Assembly: GCA_039810885.1 (NCBI GenBank)
Contig: JBDHXV010000047.1
Location: 1 to 19,132 of the forward strand
DNA from: BJGO01 sp039810885
GTDB taxonomy: Bacteria; Bacteroidota; Bacteroidia; Chitinophagales; UBA10324
Direction of reading: 5' to 3'
Length of the DNA stretch: 19,132 nt
Positions 1-7,834 of this stretch are shown one piece after another. The position numbers and the translations under genes are program-made. Each line of letters starts with the position of its first letter. Within the stretch, counting starts at the first letter, position 1. Under the pieces are notes generated by a model. That model was not told where the DNA came from, searched no databases, and worked only from the letters and a program-made list of their open reading frames with translations.

Positions 1-65
1 TTAAAGTCAAAACTGACTTCTTTGCCGTTTCTTTTTCGGCAGGGTTGTTTTTCTTGTTTGTCCAT
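1..65 (-). CDS. N-terminal fragment of possible transposase OrfA
   Basis: An ATG at 65-63 (minus strand) opens 21 codons that run off the left edge. The visible protein begins MDKQEKQ and continues RKRNGKEVSFDF. A basic stretch followed by SFDF resembles the start of helix-turn-helix OrfA proteins of IS3-type elements, where a motif like SF.FK leads into the first helix. No catalytic or complete HTH region is visible, so the assignment rests on this resemblance and on the IS-like tip upstream. A second frame starting with TTG at 95 is also open to the window edge and reads as a Lys/Asn-rich peptide; I cannot exclude it. Confidence 0.35.
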   Translation of the reverse strand, partial: MDKQEKQPCRKRNGKEVSFDF

Positions 66-116
66 AAGTGACCATTGTTTGCTTTATTTTTGGTCAACCT
101 ATTTTAGGACGGGACA
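1..116 (-). mobile_element. Probable insertion sequence end, cut by the window edge
   Basis: Read on the minus strand, the segment starts with TGTCCCGTCCTAAAATAGG at 116-98. It begins with TG and contains the small inverted repeat CCTA-AAA-TAGG (98-108). An open frame begins about 50 bases further in and runs off the window. A TG-starting tip, a short untranslated leader and then a basic, Arg/Lys-rich N terminus is the layout expected at the left end of an IS3-type element. The tip lies 41 bases past the ispD stop codon, so an insertion would have left ispD intact. The other end, the transposase core and the target duplication are outside the window, so the IS identity is inference. Confidence 0.45.
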
Positions 117-156
117 TAGCACCACGAATATTTAAAGTATTCAGCACCTAGAAACA

Positions 157-828
157 TTATTTACCTTTTGATAACTGAAAAGTAACAATATCCAAATCGG
201 CCTGTGTGGTAACCTTAATATTTTTACTTTCACCATTGTACAGATGAATTGCAAACCCTGCACTTTCAACGACGGAAGCATCGTCTGTGAATGTTTCTTG
301 ATATTCTTGCTTATATGATTCTATCAGCGTGGAAGATTTAAAAAACTGCGGTGTTTGTATCAGCACATACTCTTTGCGATTTACTGCACTATTCTTTCCG
401 CTCTCTATTTTGCGTAAACTTTCTGTAACAGGAATATAGGGTATCGCGGAACCATACTTCAAGCAAAGGGATAGCCCGTGTTGAATCAATTCCATACTTA
501 AAAGAGGGCGTGCCGCATCGTGAACACCCGTAATACTCGTAGGGAGAATTTTTGCTAAGGCATTTTTTATCGAATGATAACGCTCTACACCTCCGGCCAC
601 CGTTTGAATTTTTTTTCGAGGAAAATGAGTCAATCTCATCTCTTCCCACTCAGACAACCAATCGGGGTGCATTGTTACAAAGATACGTGCATTAGGTAAG
701 GCCTTGTCAAACTTCTCAATCGTGTGAATGATTATCGGCTTTCCTTCTATAAGTATAAATTGCTTGGGGATGTTTTGCCCGGTTCGTGTTCCGAGCCCTG
801 CTGCGGCTATGACGATGTTAACGTCCAC
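157..828 (-). CDS. ispD: 2-C-methyl-D-erythritol 4-phosphate cytidylyltransferase
   Basis: IspD joins CTP and methylerythritol 4-phosphate to give CDP-methylerythritol, the third step of the MEP isoprenoid pathway, in the cytosol. The 223-residue length is normal. The CTP-binding loop AAGLGTRTGQNIPKQ lies at residues 9-23, with the expected Arg15 and Lys22. Other family motifs are AGGVERYHS (78-86), VHDAARP (102-108), PVTESL (133-138) and TDDASVVE (181-188), and the C terminus has VTTQADLDI. All the key positions I can place are present. The start ATG lies 15 bases after the queA stop, so the two are probably cotranscribed from the queA promoter, although their pathways are unrelated. The methionine chosen puts the nucleotide loop at the usual distance from the N terminus. 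Confidence 0.95.
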   Translation of the reverse strand: MDVNIVIAAAGLGTRTGQNIPKQFILIEGKPIIIHTIEKFDKALPNARIFVTMHPDWLSEWEEMRLTHFPRKKIQTVAGGVERYHSIKNALAKILPTSITGVHDAARPLLSMELIQHGLSLCLKYGSAIPYIPVTESLRKIESGKNSAVNRKEYVLIQTPQFFKSSTLIESYKQEYQETFTDDASVVESAGFAIHLYNGESKNIKVTTQADLDIVTFQLSKGK

Positions 829-843
829 AAGTCAAAAAGTAAA

Positions 844-1893
844 TTAGAGTATCAGCATCGCATCACCATAAGTAGCAAAACGATACTTTTCCTTAATGGC
901 TACTTTATATGCCTCAACAATTAAATCGTAACCGCCGAAGGCACAAGCCATAATATACAAACTAGTTTTAGGCAGGTGAAAATTGGTAAGCATCATATTA
1001 GCAATTGTAAAATTATAAGGAGGATGAATAAACAAGTTAGTCCAACCTTCCATTGGTTTCACATAACCTTGTGCCGTTACTGAGGTTTCCAAGGCACGCA
1101 TAACCGTGGTGCCCACAGAAATGATATTCTTCTTTTTATCAATTGCAGTATTTAATATATCACAAGTTTCTTTGGGCAGATTGAAATACTCCGCATCCAT
1201 TTTATGCTTGGATAGGTCTTCTACTTCTATTTGTCTGAAAGTACCTAACCCTATGTGCAGTGTTAACTCGGCAATGTTTACTCCTTTAATTTCCAAACGC
1301 TTTAACAGCTCACGTGTGAAATGAGTGCCTGATGTGGGTGCTGCAACAGCTCCTTCTATCTTTGCATAAACCGTTTGAAAACGCTCGCGATCTTCTTCAT
1401 CGGGCTTGCGTTTTATGTATTTTGGAATAGGAGTCTCGCCCATCGCATACAGCGTCTCTTTCAACTCATCATCCGTACCATCAAACAAAAAGCGAATTGT
1501 ACGGCCACGCGAAGTGGTATTGTCCACCACTTCGGCTACTAAAACACCATCGTCTCCGAAATAAAGTTTATTCCCTACACGAATTTTACGTGCAGGATCA
1601 ACCAGAACATCCCAAAGACGTTGTTCGTGATTTAGTTCGCGCAAGAGAAAGACTTCAATCTTAGCACCGGTCTTTTCCTTTCTACCATACATCCTGGCCG
1701 GAAACACTTTGGTGTTATTTAAAATCATAGCGTCTCCATCACCGAAGATGTTTAGTATTTCCCTAAACTTTTTATGTTTGAATTTACCTGTTTTACGATC
1801 TATAATCATTAAGCGCGCATCATCGCGATTCGGAAGGGGACGTTGTGCTAACAAAGAGTTAGGAACATCGAAGCGAAATTGTGTCAGTTTCAT
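844..1893 (-). CDS. queA: tRNA preQ1(34) S-adenosylmethionine ribosyltransferase-isomerase
   Basis: QueA transfers and isomerises the ribosyl part of S-adenosylmethionine onto preQ1 in tRNA position 34, forming epoxyqueuosine. The 349 residues match the family. Visible motifs in order are LPNRDDARLMI (20-30), ILNNTKVFPARMYG (57-70), VAAPTSGTHFT (183-193), LTLHIGLGTFRQIEVEDL (210-227), VGTTVMRALE (260-269) and LTNFHLPKTSL (302-312). The family motif usually reads AAPTAGLHFT; Ser and Thr replace Ala and Leu here. The start ATG at 1893 fits the family N terminus. A promoter candidate lies about 55 bases upstream. The gene leads a two-gene minus-strand unit with ispD. Confidence 0.96.
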   Translation of the reverse strand: MKLTQFRFDVPNSLLAQRPLPNRDDARLMIIDRKTGKFKHKKFREILNIFGDGDAMILNNTKVFPARMYGRKEKTGAKIEVFLLRELNHEQRLWDVLVDPARKIRVGNKLYFGDDGVLVAEVVDNTTSRGRTIRFLFDGTDDELKETLYAMGETPIPKYIKRKPDEEDRERFQTVYAKIEGAVAAPTSGTHFTRELLKRLEIKGVNIAELTLHIGLGTFRQIEVEDLSKHKMDAEYFNLPKETCDILNTAIDKKKNIISVGTTVMRALETSVTAQGYVKPMEGWTNLFIHPPYNFTIANMMLTNFHLPKTSLYIMACAFGGYDLIVEAYKVAIKEKYRFATYGDAMLIL

Positions 1894-1910
1894 CCTTTAA
1901 TAAATTACGG

Positions 1911-1939
1911 TTTATTAAAAGGTTTTAAGTTTTAATAAA
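1911..1939. repeat. Perfect 10-bp inverted repeat in the queA leader
   Basis: TTTATTAAAA at 1911-1920 and its exact reverse complement TTTTAATAAA at 1930-1939 flank a 9-base spacer. The repeat falls between the queA promoter candidate and the queA start, so it would form a weak AU-only hairpin in the leader RNA or serve as a protein site. It lies in a very AT-rich stretch, so chance is a real alternative. Confidence 0.4.
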
Positions 1940-1947
1940 AAGAGCGG

Positions 1948-1977
1948 CAAAAATATACTTATTCTTGTAATAACAAA
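1948..1977 (-). promoter_or_regulatory. Bacteroidota-type promoter for queA-ispD
   Basis: On the minus strand TTTG (1977-1974) is followed after 18 bases by TATTTTTG (1955-1948). This is a full match to the Bacteroidota consensus TTTG / TAnnTTTG at an accepted spacing. Transcription would start near 1941, giving a leader of roughly 45-50 bases before the queA ATG. Confidence 0.5.
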
Positions 1978-1993
1978 ACGAATCAATTCCCGA

Positions 1994-3247
1994 ATGCTGC
2001 TTATTCTTAAAATCGTATCAGAAAGCGTCTTATCCTCGGTTCGCGAATTATGGACTAACAAACTACGCACAATTCTTTCGCTGCTTGGAATTAGCATTGG
2101 CATCTTTTGCATCATAGCCGTAATGGCTGCTGTTGACTCTATGGAGCGAAATATTAAAGATAGCATACAGCGACTGGGTTCCGATGTCATCTTCATCAGT
2201 AAATGGCCATGGACGTTCAGCAGTGACTATCCGTGGTGGAAATATGTTAACCGACCCTATGCTAAATACGAAGAGTATAAAATATTGAAAACAAAAATTA
2301 AGTCAGCATCTGAAATAGCGATGTCCGTTCAGTTGCAAGGGAAGACAACCAGCTTCGAAGGACAGGCCTTAGAGTTTGTAACTACATTTGGAATCACCTC
2401 CGAATACGGTGATTTAATGAATTTTGATTTTTCGCAGGGGAGGTATTTCTCACAATTGGAAAGTGATGCAGGTGCCCCAATTGCAATTTTAGGATATGAA
2501 GTTGCTAATCAATTATTTCCCAGAGCAATTGATCCGATAGGAGCAACGGTGAACATTCTTGGCAGCAAAGTCAAAGTGGTAGGTGTACTAAAAAAGGAAG
2601 GAGAGAGTTTGGTGAATATGAGCAACGACAATGTGATTTACATGCCGTTTAACTTTGTTAAAAGGAGAATTAATTTTGACGGGATGGGCGTAGAGCCTTC
2701 CATACTATTAAAAGTAAAGAATGGAATATCATTAGACATTCTTAGTGATGAAGTACGGGGCTACATGCGTGCACTACGCCGTCAGTCACCGTTAGATGAC
2801 GATAATTTTGCAATGAATCGCATCAGCATGATTACAAATTTTATATCACAAATTTTTGGTGCTTTAAATATAGCAGGTATGATTATCGGAGTGTTTGCAC
2901 TATTAGTAGGCGGATTCGGTATTGCTAATATCATGTTTGTCAGCGTTCGAGAACGAACTAATCTTATAGGCATTAAAAAAGCACTGGGTGCAAAGAATTA
3001 TTTTATTCTACTTGAGTTTCTCACCGAGTCAGTAATTCTATCTATTATAGGAGGTGCTGTTGGACTAATACTCGTCTATATCACAGCGTTGATGGCATCG
3101 GGTGCGGTAGGTTTTAAATTGATGTTAAGCTCATCTAATATCTTGAACGGTATAATTATTTCATCCATTATCGGCATGATTGCCGGCTTATGGCCAGCGT
3201 TAAGTGCAGCACGTCTTAAGCCGGTTGATGCTATTCGATTTAAGTAA
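1994..3247 (+). CDS. MacB/FtsX-type ABC transporter permease
   Basis: This is an inner-membrane permease of the MacB/LolC/FtsX superfamily, whose members use ATP to drive conformational change and move lipoproteins, peptides or drugs across or out of the envelope. It has 417 residues. The first membrane helix is at about 27-47, after TNKLRTILSLLGISIG. A large periplasmic domain follows to about 285. Three more helices lie near 290-318, 335-367 and 383-405. The C terminus GLWPALSAARLKPVDAIR (398-415) is the typical FtsX ending. No ATP-binding gene is adjacent, so its partner must be encoded elsewhere. The substrate cannot be told from sequence. The first ATG of the frame is used; 25 bases separate it from the reductase gene downstream. 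Confidence 0.88.
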   Translation: MLLILKIVSESVLSSVRELWTNKLRTILSLLGISIGIFCIIAVMAAVDSMERNIKDSIQRLGSDVIFISKWPWTFSSDYPWWKYVNRPYAKYEEYKILKTKIKSASEIAMSVQLQGKTTSFEGQALEFVTTFGITSEYGDLMNFDFSQGRYFSQLESDAGAPIAILGYEVANQLFPRAIDPIGATVNILGSKVKVVGVLKKEGESLVNMSNDNVIYMPFNFVKRRINFDGMGVEPSILLKVKNGISLDILSDEVRGYMRALRRQSPLDDDNFAMNRISMITNFISQIFGALNIAGMIIGVFALLVGGFGIANIMFVSVRERTNLIGIKKALGAKNYFILLEFLTESVILSIIGGAVGLILVYITALMASGAVGFKLMLSSSNILNGIIISSIIGMIAGLWPALSAARLKPVDAIRFK

Positions 3248-3272
3248 TTTAATATAAATTATAGTTTAAAGC

Positions 3273-4253
3273 ATGATATACAGAAATTTAGGAAAGTGGG
3301 GAGTAAAAGTAGGAGCACTCTCCTTTGGCTCTTGGCTTACGTTTGGCAAAATGATGGATGACCATACTGCTGCGGAGTGTATGAAAATGGCGTATGACAA
3401 GGGCATTAATTTTTTTGATAATGCCGAAGGGTATATGAACGGAAAGTCTGAGGTCATAATGGGGAACATCTTATCAAAAATGCAATGGCCTCGCGACACC
3501 TATATGGTTTCCAGTAAAGTATATTTTGGAATCGGCGATAAACCCAACCAATCAGGGCTATCAAAAAAACATGTATTCGAAGCTTGCCATGCCGCATTAA
3601 AAAGATTACAGGTCGAATATCTAGACTTTTATTTATGTCATCGCCCCGATTCGACTACACCCATCGAAGAAACGGTGTGGGCAATGCATCAACTGATTAT
3701 GCAAGGTAAAGTATTATACTGGGGCACATCGGAATGGAGTGCACAGGAGATAATGCAAGCCTGGAGTATTTGTAAAGAAAATCATTTAGTGTGCCCCGTG
3801 TTGGAGCAGCCACAGTATAATATGTTCCATCGTGAACGATTCGAAGAAGAGTATCAACGATTGTATAAAGAAATCGGGCTGGGCACTACGATCTGGAGCC
3901 CGCTGGCTTCCGGCGTACTTACCGGAAAATATAACCAATCTATTCCTGAGGGCTCTCGCTTATGGCATCAGAGATTAGACTGGCTGCGCGACTCAAGTAT
4001 TACACCGGAGCGCATTCAAAAGGTACAACAATTAAATGCCTTAGCACAAGATATTACATGCAGCTTACCTCAGTTAGCTATTGCATGGTGTTTATTAAAT
4101 CCAAATGTCAGCACAGTATTATTAGGAGCAAGTAAAACCTGGCAGCTTGAAGAAAATATGAAAGCACTTGATGTTATACCTAAGCTCACGCCTGAAATTA
4201 AGCAACGTATAGAGGACATTTTGCTTAATAAGCCGAAATCTGCAAATTGGTAA
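3273..4253 (+). CDS. Aldo/keto reductase, Kv-beta-like
   Basis: This is an NADPH-dependent aldo/keto reductase of 326 residues, the usual length for the Kv-beta/YghZ-like branch. The catalytic tetrad is complete: Asp49 and Tyr54 in FFDNAEGY, Lys82 in SSK and His123 in LCHRPD. The cofactor region shows WGTSEW (150-155), EQPQYNMFHR (178-187) and the Kv-beta-like SPLASGVLTGKY (209-220). The physiological substrate is unknown; members of this branch reduce aldehydes such as methylglyoxal, but that is family knowledge only. The 3' end overlaps the lipid kinase start by 7 bases, indicating cotranscription and probably translational coupling, with no obvious pathway link. Confidence 0.92.
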   Translation: MIYRNLGKWGVKVGALSFGSWLTFGKMMDDHTAAECMKMAYDKGINFFDNAEGYMNGKSEVIMGNILSKMQWPRDTYMVSSKVYFGIGDKPNQSGLSKKHVFEACHAALKRLQVEYLDFYLCHRPDSTTPIEETVWAMHQLIMQGKVLYWGTSEWSAQEIMQAWSICKENHLVCPVLEQPQYNMFHRERFEEEYQRLYKEIGLGTTIWSPLASGVLTGKYNQSIPEGSRLWHQRLDWLRDSSITPERIQKVQQLNALAQDITCSLPQLAIAWCLLNPNVSTVLLGASKTWQLEENMKALDVIPKLTPEIKQRIEDILLNKPKSANW

Positions 4254-5158
4254 ATAATCCAGCAAAAATTTCAGTAATTGTTAATCCTTTATCAGGCCGA
4301 GGCAGGGGATTAAAGAAAGCAGAAGAGATAAAACAATTTCTTAAAGCCAATAATATTCAGGCGGAGTTTTATGAAACACGCTATTCAAAGCATGCAGTTG
4401 TAATTGGCGCACAATGTTCTGAACGTGGCGATGATCTTCTTGCAGTTATAGGCGGTGATGGAACTGTACACGAAGCAGCAAATGGATTATTGCAAAATTC
4501 AAATAATAGAACAGCTATAACGGTGCTTCCTGTGGGAACGGGTAATGATTTTGCTTTTGCGTATAAAATTGATGCTGATATTAAAAAATTTACAACACGT
4601 CTAATAGAAAGAAACTATTTTGAACAAGATGTGATGCAACTAAATTATCCGGATGGCAAAGTACATTATTGCATTAGTTTGTGCGGTATTGGATTTGATG
4701 CTACAGTTGCAAAACTTGCCAATGAAAAAAAGAAAACCGGAAAAAGAGGTAAGAATATTTATATCAACTCGGCTTTGAAAACGGTTTTCTCTTTCAAGCC
4801 TCAACATGTGCAACTTGATTATGAGGGCAAGACACAAGCTCTTAAGATTCTGACTATGGCACTGGGCATTCATAGAACGAATGGAGGAGGATTAATCCAA
4901 TGCCCCCACGCCAAAAAGGATGATAACTTAATAAGTGTAACGGTAATTAAGCCGATTAATATTTTAAATCTAATTCCTATTGTTACAAAACTATTTATTG
5001 GAAACATCACTACACATTCCAGAGTGCTTAGTTTTAATACACATCAGATTCATATATCTGCCGATAACATCCTCTTTGTAGAAACAGATGGAGAAGATGC
5101 CGGTCAACTGCCCATTGACTTTAAGATTATACCAAAGGCCCTGAAAGTGCTTTGTTAG
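4247..5158 (+). CDS. Diacylglycerol kinase-like lipid kinase (YegS/DagK family)
   Basis: The 303-residue protein belongs to the DAGK catalytic family, which phosphorylates diacylglycerol or related lipids at the inner face of the membrane. The N-terminal nucleotide-binding lobe has VNPLSGRGRG (12-21), GGDGTVHEAANG (69-80) and PVGTGNDFA (95-103), which are the family signatures. A C-terminal DGE (281-283) matches the conserved acidic motif of the second lobe. The only start codon available is the TTG at 4247: a stop lies in frame at 4229 and VNP follows too soon for a later start. It overlaps the reductase stop by 7 bases. The lipid substrate is not defined by sequence. Confidence 0.88.
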   Translation: MVNNPAKISVIVNPLSGRGRGLKKAEEIKQFLKANNIQAEFYETRYSKHAVVIGAQCSERGDDLLAVIGGDGTVHEAANGLLQNSNNRTAITVLPVGTGNDFAFAYKIDADIKKFTTRLIERNYFEQDVMQLNYPDGKVHYCISLCGIGFDATVAKLANEKKKTGKRGKNIYINSALKTVFSFKPQHVQLDYEGKTQALKILTMALGIHRTNGGGLIQCPHAKKDDNLISVTVIKPINILNLIPIVTKLFIGNITTHSRVLSFNTHQIHISADNILFVETDGEDAGQLPIDFKIIPKALKVLC

Positions 5159-5179
5159 TGGTGCATGTCAGACTTATAA

Positions 5180-5206
5180 AGCGATAAATATTTTTTAATA
5201 ATCGCT
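5180..5206 (+). terminator. Weak hairpin after the lipid kinase gene
   Basis: AGCGAT at 5180-5185 pairs with ATCGCT at 5201-5206 around a 15-base AT-rich loop that contains six T. The hairpin starts 21 bases after the stop codon at 5158, which suits transcription termination, but no T run follows the stem, so an intrinsic terminator is uncertain. Confidence 0.25.
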
Positions 5207-5324
5207 CCAAGAAGTATATAAAAAGGATAGTCAATAAAAAGAATTCATCAACGCATTTGATGCATTTCAATAAAGAGGTGGCATGAATAATTTTATTGCC
5301 TTATTTTTAGCCACCTTTAAAAAA

Positions 5325-6356
5325 ATGAAGATTACAGCAGGCGAATTGTGTGCACTACTAAATGGCAAACTTGAAGGAGACGCTCGAGCCATTATTACAC
5401 ACCCGGCTAAAATAGAAGAGGCCGGAGAGGGAGCGGTTTGCTTTTTGGCTAATTCCAAGTATTCGCAATACGCCTATACTACAAGAGCTTCTGTACTCGT
5501 AGTTAATGACACTGAAGCTTTTACAGAAAAAATTAAACCTACATTAATTCGTGTACCCGATGCTTATGGTGCTTTCACCTTCTTATTGCAAAAATTTGGA
5601 GGCCAAACACAAAAGAAAAAAGGCATAGAACAGCCGAGTTTTATTGCTACAACAGCAGTAGTACACGAGGATGCCTTTGTTTCTGCATTTTGTTATATTG
5701 ATGCCAAAGCACGTATCGGAAAGAATGTTCAAATCTATCCGCATTGTTATATTGGGGCAGATGTCGTAATTGAAGAAGGGACTACCGTATATTCAGGAGT
5801 CCAGATATACAATGGGACGAGTATCGGAAAAAATTGCATTATCCACTCAGGCACCGTCATAGGCTCAGATGGTTTTGGCTTTGCCCCACAAAAGGATGGC
5901 AGCTATCAAAAAATACCGCAATTAGGTAATGTCGTAATAGAAGACGATGTAGAGTTGGGTGCTTGTGTAACTATTGATCGTGCAACGATGGGCAGCACTC
6001 TGATTCGCCGAGGCGTTAAGTTAGACAATCATATCCAAGTAGCACATAATGTAGAGATAGGAGAGCATACCGTCATTGCCGCGCAAACCGGAATATCGGG
6101 CAGCACTAAGATTGGTAAATATTGCTTGGTTGGCGGACAAGTTGGATTTGTCGGGCATCTTACTATTGCTGATCGAAGCCGCATCAATGCACAAAGTGGT
6201 GTTTCTAAATCAATAAAAGAGGAGGGAAAAGCATGGAATGGTGCCCCTGCATTTGAATACACAGCTTCTTTGCGGGCTCAATCGGTATATCGTAATTTGC
6301 CGCTTCTTCAACAACAGATTAATAATTTATTAGACCAGAAAAAGCATAAGGATTAG
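5325..6356 (+). CDS. lpxD: UDP-3-O-(3-hydroxyacyl)glucosamine N-acyltransferase
   Basis: LpxD adds the second 3-hydroxyacyl chain, from acyl-ACP, to the amino group of the glucosamine unit of the lipid A precursor. It works in the cytosol as a trimer. I start it at the ATG at 5325 (MKITAGELCALL), giving 343 residues, close to the 341 of E. coli; an in-frame ATG at 5283 would add 14 hydrophobic residues not typical of the family. An N-terminal uridine-binding domain (1-100) precedes left-handed beta-helix hexapeptide repeats. GSDGFGFAP (180-188), KIPQLGNVVI (196-205) and VKLDNHIQVAHNV (231-243) match closely, with catalytic His241. The C-terminal helix is short and Gln-rich. It ends 7 bases before lpxC-fabZ. 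Confidence 0.94.
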   Translation: MKITAGELCALLNGKLEGDARAIITHPAKIEEAGEGAVCFLANSKYSQYAYTTRASVLVVNDTEAFTEKIKPTLIRVPDAYGAFTFLLQKFGGQTQKKKGIEQPSFIATTAVVHEDAFVSAFCYIDAKARIGKNVQIYPHCYIGADVVIEEGTTVYSGVQIYNGTSIGKNCIIHSGTVIGSDGFGFAPQKDGSYQKIPQLGNVVIEDDVELGACVTIDRATMGSTLIRRGVKLDNHIQVAHNVEIGEHTVIAAQTGISGSTKIGKYCLVGGQVGFVGHLTIADRSRINAQSGVSKSIKEEGKAWNGAPAFEYTASLRAQSVYRNLPLLQQQINNLLDQKKHKD

Positions 6357-6363
6357 ACCAATC

Positions 6364-7761
6364 ATGGAGAATCAGCGTACCATAAAGCAGGCAATTACTG
6401 TTAGTGGAAAAGGGATACACACGGGTATTGCTGCTAAGTTGACTTTTAAACCGGCACCGCCCAATCATGGTTATATTTTTAAACGAATTGATTTAGAACA
6501 CCAACCGACAATTAAGGCCGATGTGGACTTTGTTACCGATGTTTCGCGCGGTACAACGCTGGAGCAAAACGGTGCCAAGGTAATGACCGTTGAACATACG
6601 CTGGCAGCTTTAGTTGGATTAGGTATTGATAATGTGCTTATGGAAATAGACGGAGCGGAGGTACCTATTATGGACGGTAGTTCTAAGATGTTTATTGAAG
6701 CACTGCAAAATGCGGGCATTGAACAGCAAGCGGAACCTCGTAAATATTTTATACTCAACTCCAACATCACACACATTGATACGGATAAAGATGTAGAGAT
6801 GATAGCCATGCCTTCGGATAACTACGAAGTATCGGTGATGATTGATTACAACTCATCTGTCTTAGGGAAGCAACATGCCTCATTAAAACATATTGACGAG
6901 TTCAAAAACGAAATCAGCGAAGCGCGCACATTTTGCTTCCTGCACGAAGTAGAGTTTTTGATAAAGAACAATTTGATAAAAGGCGGCGACCTTGACAATG
7001 CCATTGTTGTAGTGGATAAAGCTCCTAAAGCTGAATTGCTGAATCACCTGCAACACTATTTTAATAAACCTGAAGTTGTTGTTGAAAAAGAAGGCTATTT
7101 AAACAATATTCACTTACGCTACCAAAATGAACCGGCTCGGCATAAACTACTTGACGTGGTAGGCGATTTAGCATTAATCGGCATGCCTATAAAAGCAAAA
7201 ATCATTGCTTCAAAGCCGGGACATTCCACCAATGTAGCCTTTGCAAAAAAAATAAAAAATATGATTAAAGAACAACGTAACGCAAAGATTCCTCCGGTGT
7301 ATGATCCTAATCAAACACCATTGTTTGATATTCGAAGGATTGAGACTTATTTACCTCATAAATATCCTTTCTTACTCGTAGATAAAATCATCGAAATGAG
7401 CGACAGCCATGTTGTAGGGGTAAAAAATGTAACGATGAATGAAAACTTTTTTCAGGGGCACTTCCCCAATAATCCCGTAATGCCCGGTGTATTACAAATT
7501 GAAGCGATGGCACAAACCGGAGGCATACTGGTATTGAATACCGTACCAGATCCGGAGAACTGGGACACCTATTTTTTAAAAATAAACTCAGCGAAATTCA
7601 AAAATAAAGTACTTCCGGGCGACACACTGATTATGAAGTTAGAGTTACTAAGCCCTATCCGTCGCGGAATATGTGAAATGCAAGGGGTAGGGTATGTAGG
7701 TAATAAAATTGTAGTCGAAGCCGAGTTAGTAGCTCGCATTCAACGAAAGGAGCAGATATAA
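6364..7761 (+). CDS. lpxC-fabZ: Bifunctional LpxC deacetylase / FabZ dehydratase
   Basis: This is a fusion of 465 residues. Residues 1 to about 305 are LpxC, the zinc deacetylase that commits UDP-3-O-acyl-GlcNAc to lipid A. VEHTLAAL carries Glu77 and zinc ligand His78; ARHKLLDVVGD carries zinc ligands His260 and Asp264; PGHSTN carries the general acid His287. Residues 320-465 are FabZ, the 3-hydroxyacyl-ACP dehydratase of fatty acid elongation. LPHKYPFLLVD (330-340) and FFQGHFPNNPVMPGVLQIEAMAQ (362-384) include catalytic His366 and Glu380. Both active sites look complete. The fusion is characteristic of Bacteroidota and places two enzymes that draw on 3-hydroxyacyl-ACP in one polypeptide. The gene sits between lpxD and lpxA. 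Confidence 0.97.
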   Translation: MENQRTIKQAITVSGKGIHTGIAAKLTFKPAPPNHGYIFKRIDLEHQPTIKADVDFVTDVSRGTTLEQNGAKVMTVEHTLAALVGLGIDNVLMEIDGAEVPIMDGSSKMFIEALQNAGIEQQAEPRKYFILNSNITHIDTDKDVEMIAMPSDNYEVSVMIDYNSSVLGKQHASLKHIDEFKNEISEARTFCFLHEVEFLIKNNLIKGGDLDNAIVVVDKAPKAELLNHLQHYFNKPEVVVEKEGYLNNIHLRYQNEPARHKLLDVVGDLALIGMPIKAKIIASKPGHSTNVAFAKKIKNMIKEQRNAKIPPVYDPNQTPLFDIRRIETYLPHKYPFLLVDKIIEMSDSHVVGVKNVTMNENFFQGHFPNNPVMPGVLQIEAMAQTGGILVLNTVPDPENWDTYFLKINSAKFKNKVLPGDTLIMKLELLSPIRRGICEMQGVGYVGNKIVVEAELVARIQRKEQI

Positions 7762-7790
7762 TCTACGCATTTTGCAACGAAACCTATCAT

Positions 7791-7802
7791 ATAGACGTCT
7801 AT
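7791..7802. repeat. 12-bp perfect palindrome between lpxC-fabZ and lpxA
   Basis: ATAGACGTCTAT is its own reverse complement and lies in the 73-base gap, 33 bases before the lpxA start. It could be an operator half-site pair for a dimeric regulator. A few 12-base palindromes are expected by chance in a window of this size, so the call is weak. Confidence 0.2.
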
Positions 7803-7834
7803 TACACAATCTTTAAAATAAAGCCCCGTAAACT

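Noticed and set aside
1..95. Alternative minus-strand frame starting with TTG at 95
   Set aside because: It is open to the window edge but needs a rare start and does not resemble a known family as well as the ATG frame at 65; kept only as an alternative.
1894..1947. preQ1 riboswitch in the queA leader
   Set aside because: The leader has only an AU-rich repeat and lacks the C-rich loop and A-rich tail expected of preQ1 aptamers.
5246..5262. Small hairpin CATCAA / TTGATG upstream of lpxD
   Set aside because: A 6-base stem in an AT-rich gap is expected by chance and has no other support.
5283..5324. Upstream in-frame ATG extending lpxD by 14 residues
   Set aside because: The added residues are hydrophobic and unlike LpxD N termini; starting at 5325 gives MKITAGELCALL and a length close to E. 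coli LpxD.
6471..6809. Open frame antisense to lpxC-fabZ
   Set aside because: It lies wholly inside the conserved LpxC coding region and its Ser/Thr/Ile-rich translation resembles no protein family.
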